DNA from: Nocardia lijiangensis NBRC 108240
GTDB lineage: Bacteria > Actinomycetota > Actinomycetes > Mycobacteriales > Mycobacteriaceae
Length of the DNA: 64,000 nucleotides
Direction: 5' to 3'
Assembly (NCBI RefSeq): GCF_001613045.1
Contig: NZ_BDBP01000053.1
Location: forward strand, 1-64,000
Both the position numbers and the translations under genes were made by a program. Each line of letters opens with the position of its first letter. Position 1 is the first letter of the stretch. The notes beneath the pieces are model-generated. The model saw only the letters and a program-made list of their open reading frames with translations, had not been told where the DNA came from and ran no database searches. Shown here in pieces: positions 62,240 through 64,000 of the stretch.

Positions 62240-63436
62240 CTACAGCAGCGCCGCCAGATCGCCGCGGTCGCCGATCACCACCTCGTCGAGTTCGAGCCAG
62301 TCCGCCATCTCGCGCAGGGCCGTGCGCAGCGCCGCCGCGGTTTCGGCGTCGCAACGGCCCGGCTCGGCGAAGGCGCCGGGCACCAGCAGCCGCCCGCTCG
62401 CGCGTTCGGCGCGCAGGTCGACGCGGCCGACCAGCTCCCCGTCCATCAGGAACGGGAAGACGTAGTAGCCGTGCACCCGCTTGTGCTCGGGGGTGTAGAT
62501 CTCGATGCGGTAGTGGAAGTCGAAGATCCGCTCGGTGCGGGGGCGGAAGAAGATCAGCGGGTCGAACGGGCACAGCAGCGCGGCGCCCGCCACGCGGCGC
62601 GGCGTGGCGGCCCCGGACCGCAGGTAGGCGGGTTTGCCCCACCCGGCGACCTCGACCTCCTCCAGTTCGCCCGCGTCCACCAGCGCCGCGATCGCGGGCG
62701 TGGTCTGGGAGCGGTGCAGCCGGTAGTAGTCGCGCAGGTCGGTCTCGGTGCCGATGCCCAGCGCGGTGGCCGCGCGGCGGACCAGTTCCAGGACCGCGTC
62801 CGCCTCGGAGACGTTGCGCGCCAGCACCTCCGGCGGGATCACTCGCTCGGCGAGATCGTAGTGCCGGGTGAAGCCGACGCGCTTGTCGACGGAGAGCTCG
62901 CCCGCGGCGAAGAGCTGTTCGCAGATCATCTTGGTGTCGCTGAGATTCCACCAGGACCCCTTGGGTCGCGGCTTGTCCAGCTCGAGATGTCGTTCCACCT
63001 CACCGGCGGGCGCGGCGCCGACCTCCCGGATCACGTCCAGGATGTCCTTGCCCAGTGTGGGATTCCGGTCGAGCACCTTGTGCATCGACCAACGTCCGTG
63101 CTGGTACCGCACCATCCGCCAGCGCATCAACGGCCAGTCGTCCACCGGGATGAGCGCGGCCTCGTGCGCCCAGTACTCGACCAGCCGCCGCGGCCGCGTG
63201 GCGCTGTGACTCCAGGCCGCCTCGTCGAGCAGCGCGCGATCGTAGCCGCCGATCCTGCTGAACACCGGAGCGTAGTGGGCGCGCACCACCGCCGACACCG
63301 AATCGAGTTGCAGCAGTTGTGTTCTGGCGAGCACGTCGGCCACCGTCCGTCGTGTGACGGCCGCCGGGCGTCGCCTGCCGAACCCCTGCGCGGCCAAGGC
63401 CGTCCGCCGTGCGGCCGCCGCACTCATCTTCCGCAT
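62240..63436 (-). CDS. YcaQ-like winged-helix protein (HTH_42, putative DNA crosslink glycosylase)
   Basis: A 398-residue member of the COG3214/HTH_42 family, with LLQLDSVSAVVRAHYAPVFSRIGGYD, the EYWAHEAALIPV motif and the CPFDPLIFFRPRTERIFDFHYRIEIYTP segment. E. coli YcaQ and Streptomyces AlkZ are glycosylases that unhook DNA crosslinks or alkyl adducts; whether this homologue has that activity is not shown. The QxD-like catalytic region (QLD, residues ~44-46) is present. Start at 63436 (or MSAAAAR at 63427). Confidence 0.85.
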   Translation of the reverse strand: MRKMSAAAARRTALAAQGFGRRRPAAVTRRTVADVLARTQLLQLDSVSAVVRAHYAPVFSRIGGYDRALLDEAAWSHSATRPRRLVEYWAHEAALIPVDDWPLMRWRMVRYQHGRWSMHKVLDRNPTLGKDILDVIREVGAAPAGEVERHLELDKPRPKGSWWNLSDTKMICEQLFAAGELSVDKRVGFTRHYDLAERVIPPEVLARNVSEADAVLELVRRAATALGIGTETDLRDYYRLHRSQTTPAIAALVDAGELEEVEVAGWGKPAYLRSGAATPRRVAGAALLCPFDPLIFFRPRTERIFDFHYRIEIYTPEHKRVHGYYVFPFLMDGELVGRVDLRAERASGRLLVPGAFAEPGRCDAETAAALRTALREMADWLELDEVVIGDRGDLAALL

Positions 63437-63702
63437 ACCCGAACAATGCCACGGGGGTCCGACACGTAGCGGACGGCGCGTTCCCGGCGGTGGAGTGAGC
63501 GCCATCACCCGCACGGATTTCTCCGTTCCAGCCGAACTGCCAAGGCCGACAGACCGTCTCAGTGGCGACCCGTCGGCCTCGCGAAGAAGACGGCGCGCTC
63601 ACATTGTCGATGGTGAGGTAAACAGGGTCTATGCATCGCGTGCGGGGGCCTCGGGTTCTCATGTCGGATACGACGGTTGTCCACGGTGTCATCAGGGTGG
63701 GC

Positions 63703-64000
63703 GTGCAGTTGATCAGGCGCGTCATCGCACCGGGCCGTCTCGCTGTCCTGGTCGCCCTGGTGGTGCTGGCATCGGGCCTGGGCGCCCCGAGCGGCCCGCG
63801 GGCCCACGCGGCCGAAGTCACCCAGCGCAGCTACACCAATGCAGCGGGCACCCGCGACTACTACCTGCACGTCCCGCCCGGCGACCCGGCGGGCAAGCCC
63901 CTGATGATCTACCTGCACGGCTGCACCGATCCGCAGGCGCAGCTGGCCGGTAACGGATTCGCGCTAACACACGTCGCCGACGAACTGGGCTTCGTACTCG
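63703..64000 (+). CDS. Secreted PHB-depolymerase-type esterase, 5' part
   Basis: Open to the right edge. After a signal peptide (LAVLVALVVLASGLGAPSGPRAHA, cleavage after AHA) the mature protein starts AEVTQRSYTNAAGTRDYYLHVPPG and reaches MIYLHGCTDPQAQLAGNGF, the oxyanion-hole region of the polyhydroxybutyrate depolymerase/LpqC esterase family. The GTG at 63703 has AGGG 5-6 bases upstream; an in-frame ATG at 63661 would give a longer N-terminus. The active-site serine lies outside the window. Confidence 0.75.
   Translation, partial: MQLIRRVIAPGRLAVLVALVVLASGLGAPSGPRAHAAEVTQRSYTNAAGTRDYYLHVPPGDPAGKPLMIYLHGCTDPQAQLAGNGFALTHVADELGFVL

Overview
The window is a high-GC actinobacterial chromosome segment, most consistent with Nocardia or a close mycolate-containing relative (Nocardiaceae). 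The evidence is an antigen 85-type mycolyltransferase, an MTB12-type lipoprotein, a ClgR-PspA-PspM stress module, mycobacterial-type SOS boxes, and a gene order that follows the recA-miaB-miaA-dapF-hflX-fadE20 and pgsA-ftsK-rnj-dapA neighbourhoods of Mycobacterium tuberculosis. All names are by recognition of sequence features; no database search was run.

Layout. 1-11.0 kb: a MoxR-type AAA ATPase with a truncated-by-window VWA-like metallopeptidase partner, a shortened AraC regulator facing a short-chain dehydrogenase, an acyl-CoA ligase, a GNAT acetyltransferase ending in a 20-bp tandem repeat, a class III aminotransferase and the large helicase HrpA. 11.0-14.6 kb: NrdR, a secreted unknown, and the divergent SOS pair (ChiZ-like membrane protein / LexA) with three LexA boxes. 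14.7-22 kb: methyltransferase, LysR/YeiH pair with a palindromic operator, GGCT-like protein, FadE20-like dehydrogenase, mycolyltransferase and acyltransferase. 22.2-32.1 kb: the hflX-dapF-rRNA methyltransferase-miaA-Rv2728c-like run and the miaB-Rv2732c-like pair, separated by a DUF349 gene and a VanZ gene. 32.1-35.6 kb: a glutamate-type ABC transporter (gluABCD) behind four GTNAC pentamers in exact 11-bp register, a GlnR/MtrA-like site. 35.7-39.3 kb: hydroxyacyl-CoA dehydrogenase, recX, recA (no intein, PafBC-type promoter plus SOS box) and a 166-bp palindromic MITE-like element.

39.3-46.4 kb: a VOC / flavin-binding / NTF2 operon facing a CGNR regulator, a TPR-APH(3') kinase fusion overlapping DUF3046, a glycosyltransferase, a PIG-L deacetylase, a secreted cyclophilin and a 57-residue membrane protein. 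46.4-52.3 kb: PspM, PspA, ClgR (behind an ECF-type promoter), CinA, PgsA, an ArgA-like acetyltransferase, a YciI protein and TerC. 52.3-53.3 kb: a small ORF with a strong intrinsic terminator immediately before a four-tRNA cluster (Trp, an atypical UAG tRNA, Arg, Gln). 53.3-64 kb: a GAP-family membrane protein, FtsK, a TIGR03085 protein, two secreted proteins, RNase J, DapA, a ribbon-helix-helix protein with an operator reaching its start codon, a YcaQ-like protein and the start of a secreted PHB-depolymerase-type esterase.

Functionally, the window mixes core housekeeping (tRNA modification, lysine biosynthesis, recombination, chromosome segregation, RNA decay) with stress circuits (LexA/PafBC, ClgR/Psp, NrdR) and envelope/lipid functions. 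The less ordinary parts are the tRNA cluster with its terminator-bearing leader, the MITE-like element that supplies a stop codon, the TPR-APH(3') fusion, and the phased operator in front of gluABCD.
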